From Flintibacter faecis (GTDB taxonomy: Bacteria > Bacillota > Clostridia > Oscillospirales > Oscillospiraceae), in the NCBI RefSeq assembly GCF_014287875.1, contig NZ_JACOPN010000001.1:62001-126000 (forward strand): DNA of 64,000 nucleotides, written 5' to 3'. How positions within the stretch are numbered: the first letter of the stretch is position 1; each line of letters begins with the position of its first letter. Below the pieces are notes generated by a model that saw only the letters and a list, made by a program, of their open reading frames with translations, ran no database searches and was not told the DNA's origin. Both the position numbers and the translations under genes were made by a program. Shown here one piece after another: positions 42,651 to 52,438 of this stretch.

Positions 42651-42678
42651 AATGTATACTTTCTAAAAAATACGTTTA
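42651..42678. promoter_or_regulatory. BirA-like operator before bioY
   Basis: TGTATAC, 14 nt, GTTTACG. This resembles the bacterial BirA operator (TGTAAAC-N14/15-GTTTACA) with one mismatch in each arm. A TTGACA (42632-42637) lies just upstream. It fits biotin-dependent repression of bioY but needs testing. Confidence 0.45.
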
Positions 42679-42718
42679 CGGTCCGGCCTGTAGACTGGGC
42701 CCGGAAAGGAAGCATACC

Positions 42719-43273
42719 ATGCAGACCGCAAAACACCCTGCGCTGCCCCTGGCGATGACGGCAGTGATGGCCGCTGTCATGGCGGTGGTGGCCCCGTTCT
42801 CCATCTCCATTGGCCCCATTCCCCTGTCCCTGTGTACCTTGGTCATCTATATGAACGCCTATATTCTGGGCTGGAAGCGGGGCACCGTGGCCACCCTGGT
42901 GTACATTCTGTTGGGTGCAGTGGGGATGCCCGTATTCAACAGCTTTTCCGGCGGCCTGGGCGTGGTGGCCGGGCCCACCGGCGGCTATATCGTGGGCTAT
43001 CTGCCCCTGGCCCTCATCTGCGGACTGGCGGTGGCCGCCGCCCCTAAGAACCGGGTGGGGCAGTTTATCGGCATGATCCTGGGCACGGCGGTGCTGTACG
43101 CTCTGGGCACCGCCTGGTACTGCGTCCAGTCCGGCAACCCTCTGGGCGTTGCCATGGGCTACTGCGTCATCCCCTTCCTCCCCGGCGACTTCATCAAGAT
43201 GATCGTGGCCGCCGGCGTGGGTCCCATGATCCGCACCGGCCTGGAGAAGGCCGGGCTGTATCCTCAGGGCTGA
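42719..43273 (+). CDS. bioY: Biotin transporter BioY
   Basis: A 184-residue S component of an ECF transporter with about six membrane segments. Family features are PFSISIGPIPLSLCTLVIYM and PVFNSFSGGLGVVAGPTGGYIVGY (the G-P-T-G-G-Y signature). Start is ATG 42719 after AAAGGAAG; the frame extending to 42593 is rejected. BioY takes up biotin, which this organism needs for the two biotin carriers of the glutaconyl-CoA decarboxylase. No biotin synthesis genes are in the window. A terminator follows. Confidence 0.95.
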   Translation: MQTAKHPALPLAMTAVMAAVMAVVAPFSISIGPIPLSLCTLVIYMNAYILGWKRGTVATLVYILLGAVGMPVFNSFSGGLGVVAGPTGGYIVGYLPLALICGLAVAAAPKNRVGQFIGMILGTAVLYALGTAWYCVQSGNPLGVAMGYCVIPFLPGDFIKMIVAAGVGPMIRTGLEKAGLYPQG

Positions 43274-43325
43274 ATTTTCTTTCCTTTGATACTGACACGC
43301 TGACACATATACGATTTTCCCCAGC

Positions 43326-43359
43326 AAAAAGGACCGTCCAGCCCGGACGGTCCTTTTTG
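43326..43359. terminator. Bidirectional terminator
   Basis: AAAAAGGACCGTCC, a 5-nt loop and GGACGGTCCTTTTT, between convergent bioY and cinA. Confidence 0.93.
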
Positions 43360-43370
43360 CGCTTATGGGG

Positions 43371-44636
43371 TCAAACGGTTTCTTCGTAGGGCAGGCCGGA
43401 CAGATACCGCCTGGCCAGATCAAAGGCGTGGGTGGCCGTCTGGGTACGCAGGCGGGCCCGCACCGGGCGTGCGCCCAGGTGCAGCTGCTTCACATGGGTG
43501 CCGTCGGCGGTGGCGATGGCCACGAACATGGTGCCCACCTCGTTGCCCCGGTCGTCCCGGTCCGGCCCGGCCACGCCGGTGGAGGACAGGGCGATGTCGC
43601 AGCCCAGCACCCGGCGGGCCCCCTGGGCCATGGCCTGGGCCACGGGGGCGGACACTGCGCCAAACCGGTCCAGCAGCTCCTGGGACACCCCCAGCACGCC
43701 GTGCTTCACCTCGTTGGTATAGGAGACCACGCCGCCCTTGAACACTTGAGAGGCCCCCGGCACATCGGTGAGCCGCTTGGCCATCAGGCCGCCGGTGCAG
43801 CTCTCGGCGGTGCCCAGGGTCATGCCCCTCTGCCGCAGCAGGTCCTCCACCACCGCCTCTATAGAGGGCACGTCCACGCCGTAGACCTTACTGCCGAACA
43901 GGGCCTTGAGCTGGTCCACCGTGGGCCGGAGCAGGGCCTGGGCCTCCTCCGGCGCAGCCGCCTTGGCGGTGACCCGCAGCTCGCACTCCCCCTCTTTGGC
44001 ATAGGGGGCCAGGGTGGGGTTGGTCATGGCGTTCATCTGCTCTCTCAGCCGGGCCTCCACGGTCGCCTCGCCGATGCCGAAGAGCTTGATGGTGTGGGAG
44101 AGGATGACCCCCTCGGACAGCTGCCGGAGATAGGGTGCAGCCCGATATTGGAACATGGGGCCGCACTCGCTGGGGGGGCCGGGGAGCATGATAACGTGGA
44201 CTCCCTCCGCCTGAAAGGCACAGCCCGGGGCGGTGCCCCAGTCATTGGAGAAAATGGTGCAGCCCTCGGGCAGCATGGCCTGTTGAAAAATATTCTCCGT
44301 GACGGGCCGGCCCGTGCGGACAAAGTGGCTGCGGATGCGCCGGGCCGACTCCTCGTCGTATATCAGCTTTTTTCCAAAGGCCTGGGCCAGGACGTTTTTG
44401 GTCAGGTCATCGCAGGTGGGGCCCAGACCGCCGGTGGTGATGATGATGTCCGCCCGCTGTCTGGCGATGTCCACCGCCCGGCGGACCCGCTGGGGGTTGT
44501 CCCCCACCACAGTGTGGTAATAGACATTCAGTCCCAGGGCGCTCAGCCCCTGGGAGAGCATCTGCGCATCGGTATTGACAATGTTGCCCAGCAGCAGCTC
44601 GGTTCCCACCGACAGGATCTCCACGGTATGAGACAT
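43371..44636 (-). CDS. cinA: CinA-family protein (nicotinamide-nucleotide amidase type)
   Basis: A 421-residue two-domain protein. Residues 1-170 are the molybdopterin-binding-like (COG1058) domain: VEILSVGTELLLGNIVNTDAQ, ITTGGLGPTCDDLTKNV, MLPGPPSECGPMF. Residues about 255-415 are the PncC amidase domain: LGTAESCTGGLMAKRLTDVPGAS and STGVAGPDRDDRGNEVGTMF, which recycles NMN to NaMN and pyrophosphatase activity is associated with the first domain. Start is ATG 44634-44636 (MSHTVEILSVG). TATAAT at 44700-44695 on the minus strand may belong to its promoter, though the -35 is poor. Confidence 0.93.
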   Translation of the reverse strand: MSHTVEILSVGTELLLGNIVNTDAQMLSQGLSALGLNVYYHTVVGDNPQRVRRAVDIARQRADIIITTGGLGPTCDDLTKNVLAQAFGKKLIYDEESARRIRSHFVRTGRPVTENIFQQAMLPEGCTIFSNDWGTAPGCAFQAEGVHVIMLPGPPSECGPMFQYRAAPYLRQLSEGVILSHTIKLFGIGEATVEARLREQMNAMTNPTLAPYAKEGECELRVTAKAAAPEEAQALLRPTVDQLKALFGSKVYGVDVPSIEAVVEDLLRQRGMTLGTAESCTGGLMAKRLTDVPGASQVFKGGVVSYTNEVKHGVLGVSQELLDRFGAVSAPVAQAMAQGARRVLGCDIALSSTGVAGPDRDDRGNEVGTMFVAIATADGTHVKQLHLGARPVRARLRTQTATHAFDLARRYLSGLPYEETV

Positions 44637-44935
44637 AATAAACAAGACCTTTCCCACCCCGGGCCGCGCCGGGGGTGTTGTGATAGCTGCCGCCATTATA
44701 ACACGGCCCCGGCGGGAAGAAAAGGCGGCAGAAATACAAATTTCCCGGGAAACCGGAACTCTTTGGGAAGAATAAACCAGAACTAAAGCCTGAAAATCGG
44801 CGATTAAGCTTCCCGCAAGGCCGCTGACCGCTCCTTTAAAAGAGCACTAAGCCGTGGAAACGGGCAAAAACAGAGGCCACACCCCGGATTTGGCAGGAAA
44901 TTTGAATTTTTTGCGATTTTTCGACCAAATTACAG

Positions 44936-44964
44936 TTGAAATTCTCGGGATTTTGGAATACAAT
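44936..44964 (+). promoter_or_regulatory. Promoter of trmL (and perhaps the glycolysis cluster)
   Basis: TTGAAA, a 17-bp spacer and TACAAT (44959-44964), 31 bases before the trmL start. Confidence 0.72.
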
Positions 44965-44994
44965 GATAGCCGCATGAAAGAGGAGGGCCAAAAC

Positions 44995-45483
44995 GTGCTG
45001 AATATCGTACTGGTCGAACCGGAAATTCCCCAAAACTGCGGCAATATCGCCCGCACCTGTGCCGCCACCCGCAGTCGGCTGCACCTCGTCCGCCCCCTGG
45101 GCTTTGACATCAGTGAAAAGGCGGTACGCCGGGCGGGACTGGACTATTGGCACATGGTTGACCTGACGGTGTACGACGATTTGGACCACTTTTTCTCCCT
45201 GCATCCCCAGCCCGATGTGTGGCTGGCAACAACAAAAGCCCCAAGAGACTATTCCCAAGCTCAGTTTTCTCCCGACTGCTGGCTGATGTTCGGCAAAGAG
45301 ACCGCCGGACTGCCGGAGTGGCTGCGGGAAAAATACCGCAGCCGCTGCATCCGCATCCCCATGCGGGAGGATGCCAGAAGTCTGAACCTGGCAAACTCCG
45401 TGGCCGTCCTGACCTACGAGGCGCTGAAGCAGAACGGGTTCCCCGGTCTGTCCGGCGCGGGCAGTATGGCGGCGGAACCATAA
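44995..45483 (+). CDS. trmL: tRNA (cytidine/uridine-34-2'-O)-methyltransferase
   Basis: A 162-residue SPOUT methyltransferase that modifies the wobble base of tRNA-Leu. Start is GTG 44995, 8 bases behind AGGAGG, giving (M)[19 protein letters not shown], the standard TrmL opening. The trefoil-knot motifs [14 protein letters not shown] and [19 protein letters not shown] are intact. A longer frame from 44854 or an ATG at 44974 lacks equally good support. It is followed by pgk after 65 bases. Confidence 0.93.
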   Translation: MLNIVLVEPEIPQNCGNIARTCAATRSRLHLVRPLGFDISEKAVRRAGLDYWHMVDLTVYDDLDHFFSLHPQPDVWLATTKAPRDYSQAQFSPDCWLMFGKETAGLPEWLREKYRSRCIRIPMREDARSLNLANSVAVLTYEALKQNGFPGLSGAGSMAAEP

Positions 45484-45548
45484 CGCGCGATCTCTATTCC
45501 TTACATATTGAGTCTTCATCTTGTACTGACGGAAAGGGGTTCCCAAAC

Positions 45549-46745
45549 ATGAATTACAACAAAAAGACCGTAACGGACGTGGACGTGAAGGGCAAAAAGG
45601 TCCTGCTGCGCTGCGATTTCAACGTGCCCATGGCCAAGGACGGCAGCGGTGTCATCACCGATGACAAGCGCATCCGTGCCGCCCTGCCCACCATCCAGTA
45701 CCTGCTGGACAACAACGCCGCCGTGATCGCCTGCTCCCACATGGGCAAGCCCAAGGGCGAGGTAAAGCCCGAGCTGAGCTTAAAGCCCGTGGCCGCCCGC
45801 CTGAGCCAGCTGCTGGGCAAGCCGGTCATCATGGCCGACGACGTGGTGGGTCCCGATGCCAAGGCCAAGGCCGCCGCCCTTCAGCCCGGCCAGATCATGC
45901 TGCTGGAGAACACCCGCTTCGAGCCCGGCGAGACGAAAAATGATCCCGCCCTGGCCAAGGCCATGGCCGACATGGCCGACCTCTATGTGTCCGACGCCTT
46001 CGGTGCGGTCCACCGCGCCCACGCCTCCACCGCCGGCGTGGCCCAGTATCTGCCCGCCGTGTCCGGCTTCCTGATCCAGAAGGAGCTGGAGGTCATCGGC
46101 GGCGCTCTGGCCAACCCCAAGCGCCCCCTGGTGGCCATTCTGGGCGGCTCTAAGGTCTCCTCCAAGATCGGCGTCATCAACAACCTGCTGGAGATCGCTG
46201 ACACCGTCATCATCGGCGGCGGCATGGCCTATACCTTCTCCGCCGCCATGGGCGGCAAGATCGGCGACAGCCTGCTGGAGGCCGACTGGGAGGAATATGC
46301 CCTGAAGATGATGGACAAGGCCAAGGAGAAGGGCGTGAAGCTGCTGCTGCCCGTGGACACCGTGTGCGCGGACAAGTTTGCCCCCGATGCCAACAGCCAG
46401 GTGGTAAAGTCCGGCCAGATCCCCGACGGCTGGGAGGGCCTGGATATCGGCCCCGAGACGGTCAAGCTCTACTGTGATGCCGTGGCCGACGCGGGCACCG
46501 TCATCTGGAACGGCCCCATGGGCGTGTTCGAGTTCCCCGCCTTTGCCAAGGGCACCCAGGCCGTGGCCGAGGCCCTGAGCAAGACCTCCGCCATCACCAT
46601 CATCGGCGGCGGCGACAGCGCCGCTGCGGTGCAGCAGCTGGGGTATGCCGACAAGATGACCCACATCTCCACCGGCGGCGGCGCCTCCCTGGAGTTTATG
46701 GAGGGCAAGGAGCTGCCCGGCGTGGCCTGCCTGCTGGACAAGTAA
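45549..46745 (+). CDS. pgk: Phosphoglycerate kinase
   Basis: A 398-residue glycolytic kinase producing ATP from 1,3-bisphosphoglycerate. The N-domain has [15 protein letters not shown] and [25 protein letters not shown]. The C-domain has [38 protein letters not shown] and [13 protein letters not shown]. Length is normal. Start is ATG 45549 behind GAAAGGGG; the open frame continues upstream into trmL sequence but is not used. The gap to tpiA (126 bp) contains a long GC-rich hairpin (GTCCGCC/GGCGGAC arms about 46780-46830) with no T-run, likely an intercistronic stability element. gapA is not in this cluster. Confidence 0.97.
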   Translation: MNYNKKTVTDVDVKGKKVLLRCDFNVPMAKDGSGVITDDKRIRAALPTIQYLLDNNAAVIACSHMGKPKGEVKPELSLKPVAARLSQLLGKPVIMADDVVGPDAKAKAAALQPGQIMLLENTRFEPGETKNDPALAKAMADMADLYVSDAFGAVHRAHASTAGVAQYLPAVSGFLIQKELEVIGGALANPKRPLVAILGGSKVSSKIGVINNLLEIADTVIIGGGMAYTFSAAMGGKIGDSLLEADWEEYALKMMDKAKEKGVKLLLPVDTVCADKFAPDANSQVVKSGQIPDGWEGLDIGPETVKLYCDAVADAGTVIWNGPMGVFEFPAFAKGTQAVAEALSKTSAITIIGGGDSAAAVQQLGYADKMTHISTGGGASLEFMEGKELPGVACLLDK

Positions 46746-46871
46746 GCAATTTCCATTATCCCGTCAAACGCATATCATGTCCGCCCCGGGCAGCCCAGCT
46801 CCCACCCCGGGGCCCGGAGCGGCGGACGAGCGTCTTTTGCAAATATTTTATTTAGTTAGGGAGAGAACACC

Positions 46872-47645
46872 ATGAATCGTCGTTATCGTAAGACTATCAT
46901 TGCCGGAAACTGGAAGATGAACAACACCCTGTCTCAGATGAAGGCCTTTGCCGAGCAGATCAAGCCCATCATCCCCAAGGGCAAGTGGTGCAATGTGGTG
47001 CTCTGTGTCCCGGCGGTGAACATCACCAGCGCCGTCCGCCTGTTCAAGGACTGTCACATCGCCATCGGCGCTGAGACCTGCCACTACGAGGACCACGGTG
47101 CGTTCACCGGCGAGATCACCGCCGAGATGATCAAGGAGGCCGGGGCCAAATATGTCATCATCGGCCACTCCGAGCGCCGCCAGTATTACAACGAGACCGA
47201 CTTCACCGTGAACAAGAAGGTCCACGCCGCCATCAACGCCGGCCTCATCCCCATCGTCTGTGTGGGCGAGAGCCTGGAGCAGCGGGAGCTGGGCGTGACC
47301 ATGGAGCTCATCTCCTATCAGGTCAAGTGCGCCCTGGCCAACGTGCCCGCCGACAAGATGCGCCACGTGGTCATCGCCTATGAGCCCCTGTGGGCCATCG
47401 GCACCGGCAAGACCGCCACGGCCGAGCAGGCCGGCGAGGTGTGCCAGGCCATCCGCGCCGTCATCCGCAAGCTGTACGGCGCTCATGTGGCCCGCTCCGT
47501 CACCATCCAGTACGGCGGCTCTATGAACGCCAAGAACGCCGCCGAGCTGCTGGCCCAGCCCGACGTAGACGGCGGCCTGATCGGCGGTGCCTCCCTGAAG
47601 CCCGCCGACTTTGTGGAGATCATCAACTCCGCCAACCAGGAGTAA
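46872..47645 (+). CDS. tpiA: Triosephosphate isomerase
   Basis: A 257-residue TIM barrel interconverting dihydroxyacetone phosphate and glyceraldehyde-3-phosphate. IIAGNWKMN (catalytic Lys), [13 protein letters not shown] (catalytic His), [17 protein letters not shown] (catalytic Glu) and [10 protein letters not shown] (phosphate loop) are present. Length is normal. The last 86 bases, from codon 231 to one base past the stop, are repeated 213 bp downstream between tpiA and gpmI. The gene itself is intact. Confidence 0.97.
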   Translation: MNRRYRKTIIAGNWKMNNTLSQMKAFAEQIKPIIPKGKWCNVVLCVPAVNITSAVRLFKDCHIAIGAETCHYEDHGAFTGEITAEMIKEAGAKYVIIGHSERRQYYNETDFTVNKKVHAAINAGLIPIVCVGESLEQRELGVTMELISYQVKCALANVPADKMRHVVIAYEPLWAIGTGKTATAEQAGEVCQAIRAVIRKLYGAHVARSVTIQYGGSMNAKNAAELLAQPDVDGGLIGGASLKPADFVEIINSANQE

Positions 47646-47646
47646 G
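47561..47646 (+). repeat. Direct repeat, copy 1 (3' end of tpiA)
   Basis: This 86-bp copy forms the end of intact tpiA. It matches 47774-47859 with two mismatches (47566 and 47588). The similarity stops sharply at both ends. Its first 13 bases are also exactly complementary to 47651-47663. Confidence 0.93.
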
Positions 47647-47650
47647 ACCA

Positions 47651-47786
47651 GCCGTCTACGTCGTGGGCCCCCAATCAGAGCCCAGCGAAGCGGGTCTTAT
47701 TGGGAGAGGAGGAGCAAGGGAGCGGGCGCAGCTTTCGCCGCCAGGCGGAAGCGGAGCTTAGCGGACTTTGCGACGACGAAGACGGC
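47651..47786. other. 136-bp insert bounded by 14-bp inverted repeats
   Basis: GCCGTCTACGTCGT (47651-47664) and ACGACGAAGACGGC (47773-47786) are inverted repeats with one mismatch. Between them are further potential stems (CCCAAT/ATTGGG; CGCC/GGCG around 47738-47756). There is no ribosome binding site with a convincing frame. It looks like a small non-autonomous repeat element or the trace of a template-switch event. Confidence 0.55.
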
Positions 47787-47859
47787 GGCCTGATCGGCGG
47801 CGCCTCCCTGAAGCCCGCCGACTTTGTGGAGATCATCAACTCCGCCAACCAGGAGTAAG
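47774..47859 (+). repeat. Direct repeat, copy 2 (duplicated tpiA tail, non-coding remnant)
   Basis: It encodes the last 26 or so residues of TpiA again ([19 protein letters not shown] then NSANQE) plus the stop, but without a start codon or ribosome binding site. It lies 54 bases upstream of gpmI. Best regarded as a duplicated gene fragment. Confidence 0.93.
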
Positions 47860-47913
47860 GGATGTCCCGGAGGGGGGACAAACTTTTCCAGATCAAGAGG
47901 TATTAAGGACTTT

Positions 47914-49428
47914 ATGAAAACACCGACTACTTTGATTATCATGGATGGCTTTGGCATCGCCCCCAAGGGTCCGGGCAACGCCGTGGCTGACACGCCCAAG
48001 CCCAACCTGGACCGCATCTTCGCCCAGTGCCCCGGCTGCCGCCTGGCGGCCTCCGGCCTGGACGTGGGCCTGCCCGAGGGGCAGATGGGCAACAGCGAGG
48101 TGGGCCACACCAACATGGGCGCAGGCCGGGTGGTCTTTCAGGACCTGCCCCGCATCAGCCGGGACATCGACACCGGGGCCTTCTTCCAGAACCCCGCCTT
48201 TTTGGACGCCATGTCCAACTGCCGGGAGTGGGGCAGCGCCCTGCATCTCATGGGTCTGCTGTCCGACGGCGGTGTCCACAGCCACATCAACCACCTGTTC
48301 GCCCTGCTGAAAATGGCGGGGGAGCAGGGCATTGAAAAGGTCTATGTCCACTGCTTCCTGGACGGGCGTGACGTGCCCCCCAGCTCCGGCAAGCACTATG
48401 TGGAGCAGCTCCAGGCCAAGATGCAGCAGCTGGGCGTGGGCAAGATCGCCACGGTGATGGGCCGCTATTACGCCATGGACCGGGACAAGCGCTGGGACCG
48501 GGTACAGCAGGCCTACGACGCCATCGTCTGCGGCCAGGCCCCCTACGAGGCCGATGCCGCCGAGGCCGTGCAGAAGTCCTATGACGCGGGTGTCACCGAC
48601 GAATTCGTCAAGCCCGTGGTCTGCCTGAAGGACGCGCAGCTCCAGGACAACGACTCGGTGATCTTCTTCAACTTCCGCCCCGACCGGGCCCGGGAGATCA
48701 CCCGCTGCCTGGTGGACGAGGACTTCACGGATGTGGAGCGCAAGACGGGCTTTGTCCCCGTGGACTTTGTCTGCACCACCGAGTATGACGCCACCATGCC
48801 CAACGTGAGCGTGGCCTATCCCCGGCAGAAGCTGGAGAACATCTTCGGCGAGTATATTTCCAAGCTGGGTCTGACCCAGCTGCGCATCGCCGAGACGGAG
48901 AAGTATGCCCATGTGACCTTCTTCTTCAACGGCGGCGTGGAGACCGTCTTCCCCGGGGAGGACCGGTGTCTCATCCCGTCCCCGAAGGTCGCTACCTATG
49001 ACCTGCAGCCGGAGATGTCCGCCTATCAGGTGGCGGAGGAGGCCTCTCAGCGCATCCTCAGCGGGGCCTATGACGTGATCATCCTGAACTTTGCCAACTG
49101 TGACATGGTGGGCCACACCGGCGTGTACGAAGCGGCCTGCAAGGCCGTGGCCACCGTGGACGAGTGCGTGGGCAAGGTGGTGGAAGCCACCAGCAAGATG
49201 GGCGGCGTGTCTCTCATCACCGCCGACCACGGCAACGCAGAGAAGATGACGGACGAGGATGGTGAACCCTTCACCGCCCACACCACCAACCTGGTGCCCT
49301 TCTATATCGTGGGGGCCAGCGTGAAGCTGCGGGACGGCCGTCTGGCGGACATCGCCCCCACCATGCTGGACCTGATGGGGCTGGAGAAGCCCGCCGAGAT
49401 GGACGGCAAGACCCTCATCGTCCCCTGA
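47914..49428 (+). CDS. gpmI: 2,3-bisphosphoglycerate-independent phosphoglycerate mutase
   Basis: A 504-residue di-manganese enzyme of the alkaline phosphatase superfamily. LIIMDGFGIAPKGPGNA, the serine nucleophile in GQMGNSEVGHTNMGAGRVV, GLLSDGGVHSHINHLFALL, DGRDVPPSSG, NFRPDRAREITR, NCDMVGHTG and TADHGNAEKM (metal ligands) are all present. Start ATG 47914 gives MKTPTTLIIMDG; further upstream codons in frame run into the tpiA tail repeat. Manganese and pH dependence make this enzyme a sporulation control point in Bacillus (general knowledge). Confidence 0.97.
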   Translation: MKTPTTLIIMDGFGIAPKGPGNAVADTPKPNLDRIFAQCPGCRLAASGLDVGLPEGQMGNSEVGHTNMGAGRVVFQDLPRISRDIDTGAFFQNPAFLDAMSNCREWGSALHLMGLLSDGGVHSHINHLFALLKMAGEQGIEKVYVHCFLDGRDVPPSSGKHYVEQLQAKMQQLGVGKIATVMGRYYAMDRDKRWDRVQQAYDAIVCGQAPYEADAAEAVQKSYDAGVTDEFVKPVVCLKDAQLQDNDSVIFFNFRPDRAREITRCLVDEDFTDVERKTGFVPVDFVCTTEYDATMPNVSVAYPRQKLENIFGEYISKLGLTQLRIAETEKYAHVTFFFNGGVETVFPGEDRCLIPSPKVATYDLQPEMSAYQVAEEASQRILSGAYDVIILNFANCDMVGHTGVYEAACKAVATVDECVGKVVEATSKMGGVSLITADHGNAEKMTDEDGEPFTAHTTNLVPFYIVGASVKLRDGRLADIAPTMLDLMGLEKPAEMDGKTLIVP

Positions 49429-49440
49429 GCTTTTTCTTGA

Positions 49441-50841
<1,401 letters not shown>

Positions 50842-50858
50842 TTTTTGCCCCGATATTC

Positions 50859-50897
50859 AAAATCCTCCGGGCTGCATATGCGGCCCGGAGGATTTTT
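50859..50897. terminator. Bidirectional terminator after eno
   Basis: AAAATCCTCCGGGC, a 10-nt loop and GCCCGGAGGATTTTT, between convergent eno and the MocR gene. Confidence 0.94.
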
Positions 50898-50903
50898 CTG
50901 TCT

Positions 50904-52304
50904 TTATTCCGCCCCCATGACCTCCGTCAGAATGTCCAGTGCCTGGGCCAGGTACTCCAGATCCGCACCGGGATAGTTCACCACCAGGGTGTGGGGCCGG
51001 GCGGCGGCGCAGGTGTGCTGATAATCCGAAAGAAAGGCCAGCCGCAGGCCCCGCCCCTCCGCCCTTCGGGCCAGCGTCTCGTCAGGCAGCTTCGTATCCA
51101 GTTCCAGCAGAAAGTGCAGTCCGGCGTTCTCCCCCATCACCCGGCACCGTCCGGCCAGGGGGCTCCCCTCGATGGCCCGAAGCACCGCATCCCTTCTCGC
51201 CCGATAGAACACCCGCATCCGGTTCACATGGGCATCGAAATGCCCCTCCTCCAAAAAGCGGGCCAGGGTATACTGCTCCATGGCGGGCACGGTGCAGGAA
51301 TAAAAGCCCAGCTTGGCCTGATACTCCCCCAGCAGGGGCCTGGGCAGCACCATGTATCCGATCCGCAGCGAGGGGGCCAGGGACTGGGAGAAGGTGTTCA
51401 TATAGATGACCCGGTCTGCCCGGTCGATGCTGCGCAGGGTGGGGATGGGGCGGCCGGTGAAGCGGAACTCGCTGTCATAGTCATCCTCGATGAGGTAGCG
51501 CCCGGGGGCCTCCCCGGCCCAGCGCAGCAGGCTCTGCCGCCGGGCGATGGGCATCACCGCTCCGGTGGGGAACTGGTGGTTGGGGGACAGGTGGAGGATG
51601 TCCGCCCCACTCTCCTCCGCCCGGGCCGGGTCCACCCCCTGGCCGTCTACGGGGAGATAGGCGCACTTCGCCCCGTTCAGGGCGTACACCCGCCCCGCTT
51701 TAGAGTAGCCCGGGTCCTCCACCCCATAGACCCGGTCACGGCCCAGCAGCTGCACCAGCAGATTATAGAGATACTCTGTCCCCGCCCCCACCACGATCTG
51801 CTCCGGGTCTGCGGCGATGCCCCGGAACTGATAGATGTGCCGGGCCAGAGCCTGGCGCAGGGGCAGAGCTCCGCTGTGGGGCATCGAGGGCAGCAGCCGC
51901 TCCCCCTCCTCGGTGATGACCCGGCGCATGAGCCGGGCCCACACGGAGAAAGGAAAACCCTCCGTCCCGCTGCCGCCGCTGGACAGGTCCAGCAGCCACC
52001 GCCGTCGGGGGGCGGTCTGCCGCAGCTGGGTCTCCTCCGCCGGGGGCCGGTCCGGCCGCACCTCCACCGGACAGACGAAATACCCCCGCTTCTCCTCCGA
52101 GCGGAGATAGCCCTCCGCCACAAGCTGGGCATAGGCGTTCTCCACCGTGACCACCGCCGTCTCCAGGTGCCTGGCCAGGGCCCGCTTGGACGGAAGCTTC
52201 TCCCCGGCGGTCAGCCGCCCGGACAAGATATCCTCTTTGATGCAGCGGTAGAGATAATCATACCGGGCCAGGCCCCCCCGGCGCTCTAAATCATAGGTCA
52301 GCAT
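50904..52304 (-). CDS. MocR-family regulator lacking the PLP-binding lysine
   Basis: A 466-residue GntR/aminotransferase hybrid. Start is ATG 52302-52304; the GGAGGAG just upstream is its ribosome binding site, although it also reads as four extra codons. The winged helix-turn-helix is at about 11-75 (RYDYLYRCIKEDILSGRLTAGEKLPSKRALARHL). The rest is an aspartate-aminotransferase fold with SPNHQFPTGAVMP and IEDDYDSEFRF (the Asp that pairs with the PLP ring). The segment that normally carries the Schiff-base lysine reads NTFSQSLAPSLRIGYMV, with Gln at residue 307 (codon CAG, 51384-51386) where Lys is expected. PLP may therefore bind non-covalently or not at all. It is divergent from an ECF vitamin transporter, as PdxR often is from vitamin B6 genes. 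Confidence 0.9.
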   Translation of the reverse strand: MLTYDLERRGGLARYDYLYRCIKEDILSGRLTAGEKLPSKRALARHLETAVVTVENAYAQLVAEGYLRSEEKRGYFVCPVEVRPDRPPAEETQLRQTAPRRRWLLDLSSGGSGTEGFPFSVWARLMRRVITEEGERLLPSMPHSGALPLRQALARHIYQFRGIAADPEQIVVGAGTEYLYNLLVQLLGRDRVYGVEDPGYSKAGRVYALNGAKCAYLPVDGQGVDPARAEESGADILHLSPNHQFPTGAVMPIARRQSLLRWAGEAPGRYLIEDDYDSEFRFTGRPIPTLRSIDRADRVIYMNTFSQSLAPSLRIGYMVLPRPLLGEYQAKLGFYSCTVPAMEQYTLARFLEEGHFDAHVNRMRVFYRARRDAVLRAIEGSPLAGRCRVMGENAGLHFLLELDTKLPDETLARRAEGRGLRLAFLSDYQHTCAAARPHTLVVNYPGADLEYLAQALDILTEVMGAE

Positions 52305-52315
52305 AGGCTCCTCCA

Positions 52316-52363
52316 TCTGGTCTTATAAAAAAGTTTTAATTTGGTCCTTTCATTCATACCAGA
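52316..52363. promoter_or_regulatory. Repeated half-sites between mocR and the ECF gene
   Basis: TCTGGTC (52316-52322) and TTTGGTC (52340-52346) are direct repeats 24 bp apart, and ATACCAGA (52356-52363) is an inverted copy. Two direct sites and one inverted site are usual in MocR-type operators. They overlap the ECF promoter and the start region of mocR. Confidence 0.5.
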
Positions 52364-52369
52364 TATGAT
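52341..52369 (+). promoter_or_regulatory. Promoter of the ECF S-component gene
   Basis: TTGGTC, a 17-bp spacer and TATGAT (52364-52369). The leader of about 60 nt has a small run AAACCGTTTTTTCCC and a good ribosome binding site, AAAGGAG; no riboswitch was recognised. Confidence 0.65.
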
Positions 52370-52438
52370 TAAAATACAATTCAAGCAAAAAAGCAAGGGA
52401 AACCGTTTTTTCCCTCTGCCGAAAAAGGAGCGAGACAT

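Noticed and set aside
47774..47859. A second tpiA gene or pseudogene
   Set aside because: Only the last 26 or so codons are present, without any more of the gene; it is a short duplication, so it is listed as a repeat.
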